Source: Phocaeicola dorei (lineage in GTDB: Bacteria; Bacteroidota; Bacteroidia; Bacteroidales; Bacteroidaceae). From it: 64,000 nt of DNA. The position numbers were made by a program, and so were the translations under genes. This document shows positions 34,695 through 43,249 of the stretch, in pieces; positions within the stretch are counted from its first letter, which is position 1; each line of letters begins with the position of its first letter. Location: NCBI RefSeq assembly GCF_013009555.1, contig NZ_CP046176.1:837501-901500 (forward strand), in the 5' to 3' direction. The notes under the pieces were generated by a model, which ran no database searches, was not told where the DNA came from, and saw nothing but the letters and a program-made list of their open reading frames with translations.

Positions 34695-35672
34695 ATGGCT
34701 TTTTCTGCAGAACAATTATTAGATAAGGTAAATACCTACCTTGCTACAATGCCCTATATGCGTGAACCGAAAGGGTTATATGCTCCTATAGAATATGTCC
34801 TTTCATTAGGTGGCAAACGTATACGTCCTGTCTTGATGTTGCTGTCTTATCAGCTTTATAAAGAAAATGTGGATGATATTTTATCACAGGCGGCAGGTAT
34901 AGAAACTTATCATAATTATACATTGTTGCATGATGATTTGATGGATCGTGCGGATATGCGCAGAAATAAGCCTACAGTGCATAAGGTTTGGGATGAAAAT
35001 ACGGCTATTCTTTCAGGAGACGCCATGTTGGTATTGGCTTATCGGCTGATGAATAATTGTCCGGATAGCTATTTAAAGCAAGTAATGGATATTTTCAGTC
35101 AGACAGCTTTGGAAATTTGTGAGGGGCAGCAGTGGGATATGGAATTTGAGACACGTAGTGATGTTACCGTATCTGAATATATTGAGATGATTCGTTTGAA
35201 GACATCGGTACTTTTGTCTGCCGCTTTAAAAATTGGTGCGGTGTTAGGGGATGCTTCGGAAGAGGATGCACAAAAATTATACGATTTCGGTATTAAAATG
35301 GGATTAGCATTTCAATTACAGGATGATTTTCTGGATGTATATGGGAATCCGAAAGTATTTGGAAAGAATATTGGAGGGGATATCTTGTGTAATAAAAAAA
35401 CGTTTATGCTGATTAATGCCTTAACTTTGGCCGACGGACATCAACGGAAAGAATTGGAAAAATGGATTTCATCTACTGATTTCTATCCGGAGGAAAAGAT
35501 AAAGGCTGTGACAGAACTTTATGATAAGATTGGCATCGGCAGGATTTGTGAAGAGAAAATTAATGCTTATTATGCTGAAGGACTTTCTTTATTGGAAAGT
35601 ATAGCTATGCCTTCCGGGAAAAAAGAAGAGTTGAAATCTTTTGTTTGTCATTTAATGAATAGGAAAGTGTGA
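34695..35672 (+). CDS. Polyprenyl diphosphate synthase
   Basis: All-trans isoprenyl diphosphate synthase, probably supplying the quinone side chain or a farnesyl/geranylgeranyl intermediate. Both aspartate-rich motifs are intact: LLHDDLMDRADMRR (first DDxxD) and FQLQDDFLDVYG (second). LGGKRIRPVLMLLS is the conserved KRIRP block. The 325-aa length fits. The residues before the first motif are the bulky HNYTLL, which may limit chain length, but product length cannot be read from sequence alone. The stop is 1 bp before the tatD start, so the two are co-transcribed. Confidence 0.92.
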   Translation: MAFSAEQLLDKVNTYLATMPYMREPKGLYAPIEYVLSLGGKRIRPVLMLLSYQLYKENVDDILSQAAGIETYHNYTLLHDDLMDRADMRRNKPTVHKVWDENTAILSGDAMLVLAYRLMNNCPDSYLKQVMDIFSQTALEICEGQQWDMEFETRSDVTVSEYIEMIRLKTSVLLSAALKIGAVLGDASEEDAQKLYDFGIKMGLAFQLQDDFLDVYGNPKVFGKNIGGDILCNKKTFMLINALTLADGHQRKELEKWISSTDFYPEEKIKAVTELYDKIGIGRICEEKINAYYAEGLSLLESIAMPSGKKEELKSFVCHLMNRKV

Positions 35673-35673
35673 T

Positions 35674-36447
35674 ATGATTGATACACATTCTCATTTGTTT
35701 GCCGAAGAATTTACGGAAGATTTGCCGGCGGTGATAGAACGTGCCAAGGCTGCTGGAGTTTCTAAAGTTCTCATGCCTAATATTGATGATACTACTATAG
35801 AGGCGATGCTGAGTGTTTGCACGGCATATCAGGGATATTGTTTTCCAATGATCGGATTTCATCCTACTTCTGTTGATGCAGATTCATTGTTCCGTATTCA
35901 TGAAATGAAAAAAATATTCTCCGATGGGCATCCTTTTATTGCTATAGGGGAGGTGGGGATGGATTTGTATTGGGATAAAACCTATTTGAAAGAACAGCAG
36001 AAAGCATTGGATATACAGGTTCAGTGGGCATTAGAATATCATTTGCCTTTGGTGCTGCATTGTCGTGAAGCTTTTCCTGAGTTGTTTGAAGTGATGGAGC
36101 CTTACAAAACGACTGAGTTAAGTGGGGTCTTCCATAGTTTTACGGGAACTTTAGAAGAGGCTGAGAAGGTGTTGGAGTATTCGCGTTTTGTCTTTGGAAT
36201 AAATGGAGTTGTTACATTCAAGAAGAGTAGTTTGCCCGAAATTTTGACGCATCTGCCTTTGGATAGAATTGTCCTTGAAACAGACTCTCCTTATTTGGCT
36301 CCAGTGCCTTTTAGGGGAAGACGGAACGAGTCTTCTTATATAAAGAATGTAGCTATGAAACTTGCTGAAATCTATGCTGTGGATTTTGAATACATAGACA
36401 GAATCACGACCAATAATGCTTTAAAAGTGTTCAAAATGGCTGAATAA
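35674..36447 (+). CDS. tatD: TatD-family metal-dependent hydrolase
   Basis: TIM-barrel DNase/hydrolase of the YcfH/TatD family. Metal-binding motifs: IDTHSHLF at the N-terminus, GEVGMDLYWD (Glu), PLVLHCREAF (His), GVFHSFTGT (His) and LETDSPYLAPVPFRGRRNE (Asp). The 257-aa length is typical. It follows the polyprenyl synthase gene with 1 bp spacing. No terminator is evident before the tRNA. Confidence 0.94.
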   Translation: MIDTHSHLFAEEFTEDLPAVIERAKAAGVSKVLMPNIDDTTIEAMLSVCTAYQGYCFPMIGFHPTSVDADSLFRIHEMKKIFSDGHPFIAIGEVGMDLYWDKTYLKEQQKALDIQVQWALEYHLPLVLHCREAFPELFEVMEPYKTTELSGVFHSFTGTLEEAEKVLEYSRFVFGINGVVTFKKSSLPEILTHLPLDRIVLETDSPYLAPVPFRGRRNESSYIKNVAMKLAEIYAVDFEYIDRITTNNALKVFKMAE

Positions 36448-36616
36448 GTTTTTAAAGTTTATTAATTTTGATGAGTAATTCCAATAATGACAGGGTTAAT
36501 TCTACGTAAGACGAAAAAAAAGAATACATTTGTAGCTGAAATCGCTTGCAATTCCCGATTTTCTTTGTAATTTGCACCCGATTTTAAAAAAGATAGTATT
36601 GTGTAGCCCGAAATAA

Positions 36617-36704
36617 GGAGAGATGCTCGAGTGGTTGAAGAGGCACGCCTGGAAAGCGTGTAAACGCCAAAAGTGTTTCGCGGGTTCGAATCCCGCTCTC
36701 TCCG
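36617..36704 (+). tRNA. tRNA-Ser(GGA)
   Basis: 88-nt class II tRNA. Acceptor GGAGAGA/TCTCTCC, anticodon stem CACGC/GCGTG around loop CTGGAAA (anticodon GGA), a long variable arm typical of Ser, and T arm GCGGG-TTCGAAT-CCCGC. Discriminator G, no encoded CCA. A near-consensus -7 box lies about 45 bp upstream (GTAATTTG, 36567-36574). Confidence 0.96.
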
Positions 36705-36792
36705 CTGTTGTTATGGAAAACGTAAAAGCAGGAAAACAATTAAAACAAATAAATAACAATTAATTAATTAATCTTAAAAAATTAGACACACA

Positions 36793-37566
36793 ATGAAAAA
36801 GTTATTTGCAATTCTTGCAGTGATGGGAGTCCTTACTTTAGGATCAGTTCAGCCTATTATGGCTCAAGACGCAGCTCCGGCTCAAACAGAACAGACTACT
36901 GAAGCAGCAGTGGTTGAAGAAGGTGGTGGTCTTCACAAAGAGTTAAAAACTAAGTTCATCGAAGGTGATGCTGGTTTTATGTCTCTGGTAGCAATAGCAC
37001 TAGTTTTAGGTTTGGCTTTCTGCATTGAACGTATTATTTATTTGAGCTTGGCAGAAGTTAATACAAAGAAGTTGATGACTAGCATCGAGGCTGCTTTGGA
37101 AAAAGGTGATGTAGAAGCTGCAAAAACCGTATGTCGTAATACTCGCGGTCCTGTTGCTTCTATTTGTTATCAGGGTTTAATGAGAATTGACGATGGTGTT
37201 GATGTTGTTGAACGTTCTGTTGTTTCTTACGGTGGTGTTCAGGCTGGTTATCTTGAAAAAGGATGTTCTTGGATTACATTGTTTATTGCCATGGCTCCGT
37301 CTTTGGGATTCTTGGGTACTGTAATCGGTATGGTTATGGCGTTCGATAAAATCCAGCAGGCAGGTGATATTTCTCCGACAGTTGTAGCAGGTGGTATGAA
37401 AGTGGCTTTGATTACTACTATCTTTGGTTTGGTTGTAGCATTGATTCTGCAGGTATTCTATAACTACATCCTTTCTAAAATTGAAGCTTTGACAAGCGCT
37501 ATGGAAGATTCTTCTATTACTTTGCTTGACATGATCATGAAGTACAACTTGAAATACAAAAAATAA
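36793..37566 (+). CDS. exbB: MotA/TolQ/ExbB proton channel protein
   Basis: Inner-membrane proton-channel subunit that powers TonB. The 257-aa protein has a hydrophobic N-terminus (LFAILAVMGVLTLGSVQPIMAQ) that reads as a signal peptide, then an acidic segment. Three further membrane helices follow: about residues 61-85 (GFMSLVAIALVLGLAFCIERIIYL), 160-185 (WITLFIAMAPSLGFLGTVIGMVMAF) and 205-230 (MKVALITTIFGLVVALILQVFYNYI). The motif GFLGTVIGM is the family hallmark. First gene of a four-gene operon that ends with two exbD genes. Bacteroidota ExbB proteins commonly carry such an N-terminal extension. Confidence 0.93.
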   Translation: MKKLFAILAVMGVLTLGSVQPIMAQDAAPAQTEQTTEAAVVEEGGGLHKELKTKFIEGDAGFMSLVAIALVLGLAFCIERIIYLSLAEVNTKKLMTSIEAALEKGDVEAAKTVCRNTRGPVASICYQGLMRIDDGVDVVERSVVSYGGVQAGYLEKGCSWITLFIAMAPSLGFLGTVIGMVMAFDKIQQAGDISPTVVAGGMKVALITTIFGLVVALILQVFYNYILSKIEALTSAMEDSSITLLDMIMKYNLKYKK

Positions 37567-37574
37567 TTAGGACA

Positions 37575-38033
37575 ATGGCTAAATTATCATATAAAATGTC
37601 CTACTATGCTTTATATGTCTGCTTTGCCGTTATTTTGGTAGTATTGGGCATGTTCTTCTTGGTAGGATATAATAATCCGGTGGGAGATATGAATGCTCCC
37701 GAACACACTGAAACATTGATATACTTAATGTATGCATTGTTTGGTGTAACTGTTGGCTTGACGGTTATTGCAGCAATTGCACAGTTTGGCGCAGCTTTAA
37801 AAGATAATCCGATGGGAGCTATAAAATCTTTACTTGGTCTCGTTTTGTTGGTTGCTGTAGTATTAATATCTTATGCTATGGGATCTGATGCAACGATTAC
37901 AGCTAATGAAGCTCCTTATACGGATACTTTCTGGTTGAAGATAACAGATATGTTTATCTATTCAATTTATTTCTTACTGGGTATTGCTGCTTTAGCAACT
38001 TTGGTAAATATGACAGGTATCTTTAAGAAATAA
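37575..38033 (+). CDS. Unknown four-helix membrane protein within the exb operon
   Basis: 152-aa integral membrane protein with four predicted helices: residues about 8-30 (YYALYVCFAVILVVLGMFFLVGY), 48-70 (LIYLMYALFGVTVGLTVIAAIAQF), 85-103 (SLLGLVLLVAVVLISYAMG) and 128-150 (FIYSIYFLLGIAALATLVNMTGI). I do not recognise a characterised family. It lies 8 bp after exbB and 45 bp before the first exbD. Conserved placement inside an ExbB-ExbD operon suggests an accessory subunit of the proton channel complex, but this is inference from context. Confidence 0.85.
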   Translation: MAKLSYKMSYYALYVCFAVILVVLGMFFLVGYNNPVGDMNAPEHTETLIYLMYALFGVTVGLTVIAAIAQFGAALKDNPMGAIKSLLGLVLLVAVVLISYAMGSDATITANEAPYTDTFWLKITDMFIYSIYFLLGIAALATLVNMTGIFKK

Positions 38034-38078
38034 TATTATCTCATTGATATTTAACAATTAAAAAACAAAGTAAGTAAA

Positions 38079-38669
38079 ATGGCAAGAAAGAAAAGAGCCG
38101 TACCTGGAATTAACTCCAGTTCAACAGCTGATATTGCCTTTATGTTGCTTATTTTCTTCCTGATTACAACATCAATGGATACTGACCGTGGTTTGGCGAG
38201 ACGTCTTCCGCCTCCTCCCGAAAACAAGGATCAGAAACAAGATGATATTATTGTAAAGGAACGTAATGTACTCCAGGTTCGTTTGAACAAAGATGACCAA
38301 CTGATGTGTGGTCAGGACTACATTGACATTAAGCAATTAAAAGAAAAGGCAAAAGAATTTATAGTCAATCCGTATGATGATGAAAAATTGCCTGAAAAGC
38401 ATAGAAAGAATATTCCTTTGCTGGGTGATTGTATGATTACGGAAAAGCATGTAATCTCTGTTCAGAATGACGTTGGTACTAGCTATAAAGCATATATTGA
38501 CGTACAGAATGAATTGGTTGCTGCTTATAATGAGTTACGAGACGAGCTAGGAAAGGCTAAATTCGGCAAGACTTACGCTCAATGTGATGAAGATGAGCAA
38601 AAAGCAATTCGTGAATATTATCCGCAGAAGATTTCTGAAGCTGAACCTAAAAAGTATGGAGGTAAGTAA
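38079..38669 (+). CDS. exbD: ExbD/TolR-family biopolymer transport protein (first copy)
   Basis: 196 aa. A single N-terminal membrane helix (TADIAFMLLIFFLITTSMDTD, about residues 17-37) carries the essential Asp (D19) for proton movement. A periplasmic domain follows that is longer than usual for ExbD (about 130 residues is common), with an insertion around 85-170 (KLPEKHRKNIPLLGDCMITEKHV...) before a lysine-rich end. It abuts the second exbD by a 1-bp overlap (TAATG). Two different ExbD subunits in one operon suggest a heteromeric complex. Confidence 0.92.
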   Translation: MARKKRAVPGINSSSTADIAFMLLIFFLITTSMDTDRGLARRLPPPPENKDQKQDDIIVKERNVLQVRLNKDDQLMCGQDYIDIKQLKEKAKEFIVNPYDDEKLPEKHRKNIPLLGDCMITEKHVISVQNDVGTSYKAYIDVQNELVAAYNELRDELGKAKFGKTYAQCDEDEQKAIREYYPQKISEAEPKKYGGK

Positions 38670-39133
38670 TGGGAAAATTTAATAAAACAGGTAAACGTGG
38701 AATGCCTGAGTTGAATACCTCTTCATTGCCTGACCTTATCTTTACCATGTTGTTCTTCTTTATGATTGTGACAACCATGCGTGAGGTTACATTGAAGGTT
38801 CAATTTCAGGTTCCTCAAGGAACAGAGTTGGAAAAATTGGAAAAGAAGTCTTTGGTTTCCTTTATCTATATAGGTAAGCCGTTGCCGGAGTTCCAAAAGA
38901 AAATGGGTGCTGAAAGCCGTATTCAGTTGAACGATAAGTTTGCTGAAGTATCTGAAGTTCAGGACTACATTACTCAAGAGCGTTTGAATATGAAAGAAGA
39001 AGATCAGCCGTTTATGACCGTTTCTTTGAAAGTTGATAAGGACACAAGAATGGGTATCGTAACCGATGTTAAACAGGCACTTCGTCAGGCTTACGCTTTG
39101 AAAATTAACTATTCAGCTACTCAACGTCAGTAA
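38669..39133 (+). CDS. exbD: ExbD/TolR-family biopolymer transport protein (second copy)
   Basis: 154 aa. The N-terminal membrane helix is SLPDLIFTMLFFFMIVTTMR (about residues 19-38), with the conserved Asp (D22). The periplasmic domain follows (TLKVQFQVPQGTELEKLEKKSLVSF...) and ends near LKINYSATQRQ. It is translationally coupled to the first exbD and followed by a strong bidirectional terminator, so it closes the operon. Confidence 0.93.
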   Translation: MGKFNKTGKRGMPELNTSSLPDLIFTMLFFFMIVTTMREVTLKVQFQVPQGTELEKLEKKSLVSFIYIGKPLPEFQKKMGAESRIQLNDKFAEVSEVQDYITQERLNMKEEDQPFMTVSLKVDKDTRMGIVTDVKQALRQAYALKINYSATQRQ

Positions 39134-39152
39134 TAGTTATATAAGCATAGAT

Positions 39153-39187
39153 AAAAAAGGAAGCTGTTTTTAACAGCTTCCTTTTTT
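39153..39187. terminator. Terminator of the exb operon
   Basis: GGAAGCTGTT (39159-39168) and AACAGCTTCC (39172-39181) form a perfect 10-bp stem with a 3-nt loop. A6 precedes and T6 follows, so it can also work on the opposite strand. Confidence 0.9.
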
Positions 39188-39331
39188 ATGTCTTCTATTC
39201 TATTTATTTGTTATGAACGGATTTAATCTGCTACCTATGGTATAGTAATAGTATGTACAATGGACCTTTTGAGGATAAACTCCTGCGCGAGTCAGCATTA
39301 TAGTAATTGAAGAAAGATGAAGAATGAATGT

Positions 39332-39868
39332 TCAGATTTCTTGTCCGTAAACTTCTTTATAAAGAGTCTTTTTAACTTTCTCAAAATCACTTTCCATATC
39401 TATATCCCCATAGGTCATTAAGAGCATTGGTAGACCGTTATCTCCCTTACGGTAGGGAGGTTGCATATAGGGCTTTTTATGCAAAGTGAATTCCAAACGT
39501 TTATAGAAGTGAATACGGCGTGTGCTCATTTCATCATTAGGCTCCTCTACTTCCAATACAATTGGACCTTTTAATTGTTTTTTTATCATTTCCAGTACAC
39601 GTTTTCCATAACCGCCGTTTCTGAGACTGGGATCAATAGCAAAATGTTCGATATAGTAAAAATCTCCCATTGTCCAATAACTGATCATACCAATGCTGTT
39701 ACCGTTTTCTAAAATAATGTTGTTACAGAACCGGAGATTATTATCAGAATATTCTCTCTGTTGTACAGTATCACGACGTTCTTCTTGAGGGAATGCCGTA
39801 TGCATTAATTTTTCTACAAAGGTATAGTTTACCTCATCTTGTGTTTTTACTTGTTTAATTTCAATCAT
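39332..39868 (-). CDS. GNAT-family N-acetyltransferase
   Basis: 178-aa acetyl-CoA-dependent transferase. The acetyl-CoA motif A is visible as HFAIDPSLRNGGYGKRVLEMIKKQL (R/Q-x-x-G-x-G/A pattern in RNGGYGKR), followed by GPIVLEVEEPNDEMSTRRIHFYKRLEF (motif B, with YKRLEF as the typical end). Substrate unknown. It lies 33 bp downstream of the M64 peptidase gene on the same strand. Confidence 0.9.
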   Translation of the reverse strand: MIEIKQVKTQDEVNYTFVEKLMHTAFPQEERRDTVQQREYSDNNLRFCNNIILENGNSIGMISYWTMGDFYYIEHFAIDPSLRNGGYGKRVLEMIKKQLKGPIVLEVEEPNDEMSTRRIHFYKRLEFTLHKKPYMQPPYRKGDNGLPMLLMTYGDIDMESDFEKVKKTLYKEVYGQEI

Positions 39869-39901
39869 TTTATCTGTCTTTGTTTAGTCTTAAGTATAAA
39901 C

Positions 39902-41188
39902 CTATTTTGCGGTATAAAAGTTTATTAGTCTTTCTAATGCACGTTGGCATACCGGGCAGAATGCAGGTGCTTCGTTTATCTTCATTCTGCATTCGGTAGT
40001 AGGGCGATAAAGTCCTTTTTGCGTATAGCCTGCTCCTTCATAGACTCCTACTTTGGTGTATAAGTCGGCATTTTCTGTAGCTACCGGAGTAGGTATGGCA
40101 GTACCTTTCGGAATCATATCTTTCCATTTACTGTCGAAATCAATTAATGTGGTGATATTCGGTTCCCAAGGTTCCACTTCATATGGATATTGCGGGCTTG
40201 GAGCTTCGGTATATGCATATTCATCTGCTAATCCTCCAAAACTATGGCCGAATTCATGAACTACAACTGGTTGAAAATCCGGATGGTGAGCTGTGGTCAG
40301 TGTATATGAGTTATAGATGCCACCTCCTCCATAGGTGTCTGTATTGGCTAGAATAATGATATGCTCGTAAGGAATTCCAGCCAACCAATTATGAATACTT
40401 TTTACCCGACTGGTAGTGAGATACCGGTCAGAATAGAAAGTGTTGAAATGTGAACTTACAGCCGTAGATTTCCATTTGCCTTGTCCCGGTATGCTGACTC
40501 CGCTGTCTTCCGAAGGGCTTGCTACAGCAACAATATTAAATTTCTCCTTCAGTTTCTTGAAAGGTTCATGACTGAACAGGGCGTCACATGCCGTCTGGGC
40601 ATCTTTATAAAATATATCCATCTCTTTTTCTGTATATCCTTCTGCCATGATTGCTACATCGATACAATCTGCGGTATTTCCGCTTTGCAGAAGATAGCGA
40701 TGGGGGGTAATATGGTTTGTTCCCCGTTGATGGATTAAAATATCATTGGGGACTATTTCATGTGTGAGTGAGGCATTTACTTTATGATATACATCTTTTA
40801 AAGATATGGTCACTATTGCTTCCTTTTTGGGATAAGGCAAAAGAAAAGAATTCTCGAATCCTTTTTTTATCCTATTTGCTTCTTCTTCGCTTACCCATTC
40901 TTGGAAAAGGCTTGAGAATGATGTTCGATAAATAGTTTTTCCTGTTGCCTTATCTTTCATCGTGATTTCACCGTTGCCAGCCAAGGGAAGCTCTGCTAGA
41001 TGATGCTTGCGTCCAGCCCATTTCGGAAGACTTGACAGTTCGTCCAAATATATTTCTTGTTTAGTGGCATTACCAGTAAAAATATAATCTACTCGAAGCG
41101 TTTTGTCTTCGAAATAGTCATTAAAATTTTGTGCGTTTACAGCTACGCTGAATAAACTCCATAAAATAAAAATAAATGTCTTTTTCAT
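39902..41188 (-). CDS. Secreted M64 (IgA peptidase-like) metallopeptidase
   Basis: Zinc peptidase of the M64 family, whose founder is the Clostridium ramosum IgA protease. Most Bacteroides members have no proven substrate. From the ATG at 41188 the protein is 428 aa with a clean signal peptide (MKKTFIFILWSLFSVAVNA-Q). An upstream in-frame ATG at 41287 lies beyond the -7 box and is rejected. An N-terminal beta domain precedes the catalytic domain: DCIDVAIMAEGYTEKEMDIF and the zinc signature VVHEFGHSFGGLADEY (HExxH plus downstream His/Asp). The C-terminus has a Cys cluster (CRMK...CPVCQRAL). Confidence 0.9.
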   Translation of the reverse strand: MKKTFIFILWSLFSVAVNAQNFNDYFEDKTLRVDYIFTGNATKQEIYLDELSSLPKWAGRKHHLAELPLAGNGEITMKDKATGKTIYRTSFSSLFQEWVSEEEANRIKKGFENSFLLPYPKKEAIVTISLKDVYHKVNASLTHEIVPNDILIHQRGTNHITPHRYLLQSGNTADCIDVAIMAEGYTEKEMDIFYKDAQTACDALFSHEPFKKLKEKFNIVAVASPSEDSGVSIPGQGKWKSTAVSSHFNTFYSDRYLTTSRVKSIHNWLAGIPYEHIIILANTDTYGGGGIYNSYTLTTAHHPDFQPVVVHEFGHSFGGLADEYAYTEAPSPQYPYEVEPWEPNITTLIDFDSKWKDMIPKGTAIPTPVATENADLYTKVGVYEGAGYTQKGLYRPTTECRMKINEAPAFCPVCQRALERLINFYTAK

Positions 41189-41205
41189 CGTTTGCGCATT
41201 TTCTA

Positions 41206-41294
41206 CAAAGATAGAATATTCTATTAAATTATTGGTATTTATACAATAAAAGTTATGAATCGCACGAATATTGTCGAGAAAAGTCATATCTTTG
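41206..41294. promoter_or_regulatory. Divergent promoters of the M64 peptidase and Lrp genes
   Basis: Minus strand TATCTTTG at 41206-41213 lies 18 bp before the peptidase start. Plus strand TATCTTTG at 41287-41294 lies 22 bp before the Lrp start. Both are perfect -7 boxes, and the AT-rich space between them could bind the Lrp protein. Confidence 0.6.
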
Positions 41295-41315
41295 CAGAAA
41301 ATTAAACTAAAAAGA

Positions 41316-41792
41316 ATGGGACATCATCAATTAGACAGTTTGGATGAGCAGATCTTAAGGTTGATAGCCAGCAATGCTCGTATTCCGTTTCTGGAAGTAG
41401 CCCGTGCTTGCAATGTATCCGGTGCTGCCATTCATCAGCGTATTCAGAAGCTAACCAATTTGGGGATTCTTAAAGGATCTGAATATGTCATTGATCCAGA
41501 AAAGATCGGATATGAAACATGTGCATATATTGGTCTTTATCTGAAAGATCCGGAACAATTTGATTCAGTGACAGAGGCTTTAAAAGGTATTCCTGAAGTC
41601 GTAGAATGTCATTTCACTACGGGACAATATGATATGTTTATCAAGATTTATGCAAAGAACAATCATCATTTGCTTAGCATAATCCATGATAAGTTACAAC
41701 CATTGGGCTTGGCTCGTTCAGAAACTATTATATCATTTAATGAGGCTATTAAGAGACAAATGCCTATTCTCGATTTAGCTGATGAAGATTAA
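41316..41792 (+). CDS. Lrp/AsnC-family transcriptional regulator
   Basis: 158-aa regulator. The N-terminal winged helix-turn-helix (LDEQILRLIASNARIPFLEVARACNVSGAAIHQRIQKLTNLGIL) and C-terminal RAM ligand-binding domain (GYETCAYIGLYLKDPEQFDSV...VVECHFTTGQYDMFIKIYAKN) are complete. I chose the ATG at 41316, just downstream of the -7 box; the longer frame from 41271 would start upstream of the promoter. It is divergent from the M64 peptidase and 3 bp from the convergent folA end. Ligand unknown, probably an amino acid. Confidence 0.92.
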   Translation: MGHHQLDSLDEQILRLIASNARIPFLEVARACNVSGAAIHQRIQKLTNLGILKGSEYVIDPEKIGYETCAYIGLYLKDPEQFDSVTEALKGIPEVVECHFTTGQYDMFIKIYAKNNHHLLSIIHDKLQPLGLARSETIISFNEAIKRQMPILDLADED

Positions 41793-41795
41793 TTG

Positions 41796-42290
41796 TTACT
41801 TTATGCGGCTATAATTAATAAAACTATACGGGTAGAGATGTTTTTCATCTGTCGGGTGATCTTCTCTACCTGTTTCTTTCCATTCCTCTTTCTTTATTTC
41901 GGGAAAATAAGCATCAGCTTCCTTGGATGTGTCATCAATAAATGTGATATATAATTGTCTGGCTATATGCATTGCCTCTTTATACAAGCTGGCACCGCCT
42001 ATAATAAATATTTCTTCTTCCTCTTTGCAGTGGGATAAAGCGATCTCTAATGAGGGGAAACATTCAGCCCCGGCGAAGGCTGCTCCTTCCCGGCGGCTTA
42101 ATACAATATTCCGACGATTGGGAAGTGCTCCTTTTGGAAGTGATTCAAAGGTTTTGCGCCCCATGATAATAGTATGTCCGGTTGTTAAGGCTTTAAAACG
42201 TTTCAAATCGTTGGGAAGCCAGTATAATAATTTATTTTCAAATCCAATGCCGTGGTTGCGTGCTATTGCTACTATAATTGAAATATTCAT
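41796..42290 (-). CDS. folA: Dihydrofolate reductase
   Basis: NADPH-dependent reduction of dihydrofolate, regenerating the cofactor consumed by ThyA. The 164-aa protein has ISIIVAIARNHGIGFENKLLYWLPNDLKRFKALT (substrate-binding and W-x-x-P-x-D-like block), IIMGRKTFESLP and IFIIGGASLYKEAM. Downstream of thyA on the same strand, giving the classic thyA-folA pair. The 83-bp spacer is made of quasi-repetitive GTGATxAGTG words. Confidence 0.96.
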   Translation of the reverse strand: MNISIIVAIARNHGIGFENKLLYWLPNDLKRFKALTTGHTIIMGRKTFESLPKGALPNRRNIVLSRREGAAFAGAECFPSLEIALSHCKEEEEIFIIGGASLYKEAMHIARQLYITFIDDTSKEADAYFPEIKKEEWKETGREDHPTDEKHLYPYSFINYSRIK

Positions 42291-42373
42291 AGTGATGAGT
42301 GATTAGTGGTGAATGTTTAGTGATATTAGTGGTAAGTGATGAATAACCTTGCGTAGCTTATTCACCATAACTA

Positions 42374-43168
42374 CTAAACAGATACTTTACCTGCAATGTG
42401 TGGCCATGGATCATAATTCACCAATTCAAAATCTTCATATTTAAAACTGAATATATCCTTTATGTCCGGATTGATTTTCATTTGAGGTAGGGGACGAGGT
42501 TCACGGCTCAATTGAAGTTTTACTTGTTCCAAGTGGTTGGTATAGATATGTGTGTCACCTAGTGTATGAACAAAATCGCCGGTTTGTAATCCGGTAACTT
42601 GTGCTACCATTTGTAGCAACAATGCGTAGGAGGCGATATTAAAAGGTACTCCTAGGAATGTATCTGCGCTGCGTTGGTAAAGTTGTAGGCTTAAACGTCC
42701 GTTGGCAACGTAGAATTGAAAAAAAGCATGGCAAGGAGGAAGATTCATATTGTTTAAATCGGCTACATTCCATGCGCTGACAATGATGCGTCGTGAATCC
42801 GGATTATGTTTGATGGTTTCTATTGCTTCGGAAATCTGGTCAATAAAGCCTCCATTGTAATCTGGCCAGGAACGCCATTGGTAACCGTAGATATGTCCCA
42901 AATCGCCGTTTGCATCGGCCCATTCATTCCAGATGCGTACTCCGTTGTCTTGCAGGTATTTTATATTGGTGTCACCTTGCAAAAACCATAAAAGTTCGTG
43001 GATGATAGATTTTAAATGTAGTTTTTTAGTTGTGACCAAGGGGAAGCCTTCTTCCAAATTGAAGCGCATTTGATGACCAAATATACTAATGGTTCCTGTT
43101 CCGGTACGGTCCTCTTTGTGAACGCCTTCGGTTAAGATACGGTTTAACAGATCTAAATATTGTTTCAT
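42374..43168 (-). CDS. thyA: Thymidylate synthase ThyA
   Basis: Converts dUMP to dTMP using methylenetetrahydrofolate. The 264-aa length is identical to E. coli ThyA. The catalytic Cys is in [12 protein letters not shown], followed by [27 protein letters not shown] and [16 protein letters not shown]. The C-terminus KVSV replaces the more common AIAV/PVAV. The start codon lies inside one arm of a palindrome that encloses the promoter -7 box TACTTTTG (minus strand, 43194-43201). Confidence 0.98.
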   Translation of the reverse strand: MKQYLDLLNRILTEGVHKEDRTGTGTISIFGHQMRFNLEEGFPLVTTKKLHLKSIIHELLWFLQGDTNIKYLQDNGVRIWNEWADANGDLGHIYGYQWRSWPDYNGGFIDQISEAIETIKHNPDSRRIIVSAWNVADLNNMNLPPCHAFFQFYVANGRLSLQLYQRSADTFLGVPFNIASYALLLQMVAQVTGLQTGDFVHTLGDTHIYTNHLEQVKLQLSREPRPLPQMKINPDIKDIFSFKYEDFELVNYDPWPHIAGKVSV

Positions 43169-43229
43169 GCTCGGAAAATCATTTTATGGATTGCAAAAGT
43201 ACATAAAATCTTTCTTTTTCCGAGCATGA
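43165..43229. promoter_or_regulatory. Composite palindrome enclosing the thyA promoter and start codon
   Basis: Outer arms TCATGCTCGGAAAA (43165-43178) and TTTTCCGAGCATGA (43216-43229) are perfectly complementary. Inner arms ATTTTATG (43181-43188) and CATAAAAT (43202-43209) are also perfect. The 13-nt centre contains the -7 box TACTTTTG (minus strand). The left arm covers the thyA ATG. It may be an operator, or in read-through RNA a hairpin hiding the start codon. Confidence 0.7.
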
Positions 43230-43249
43230 GAATGAGTCTATTTCGTTTT

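Noticed and set aside
43165..43229. Invertible promoter at thyA
   Set aside because: Inverted repeats around a promoter recall Bacteroides phase-variable promoters, but the 37-bp space between outer arms is short for known invertases, and phase-switching an essential thymidylate gene is unlikely. No invertase gene is nearby.
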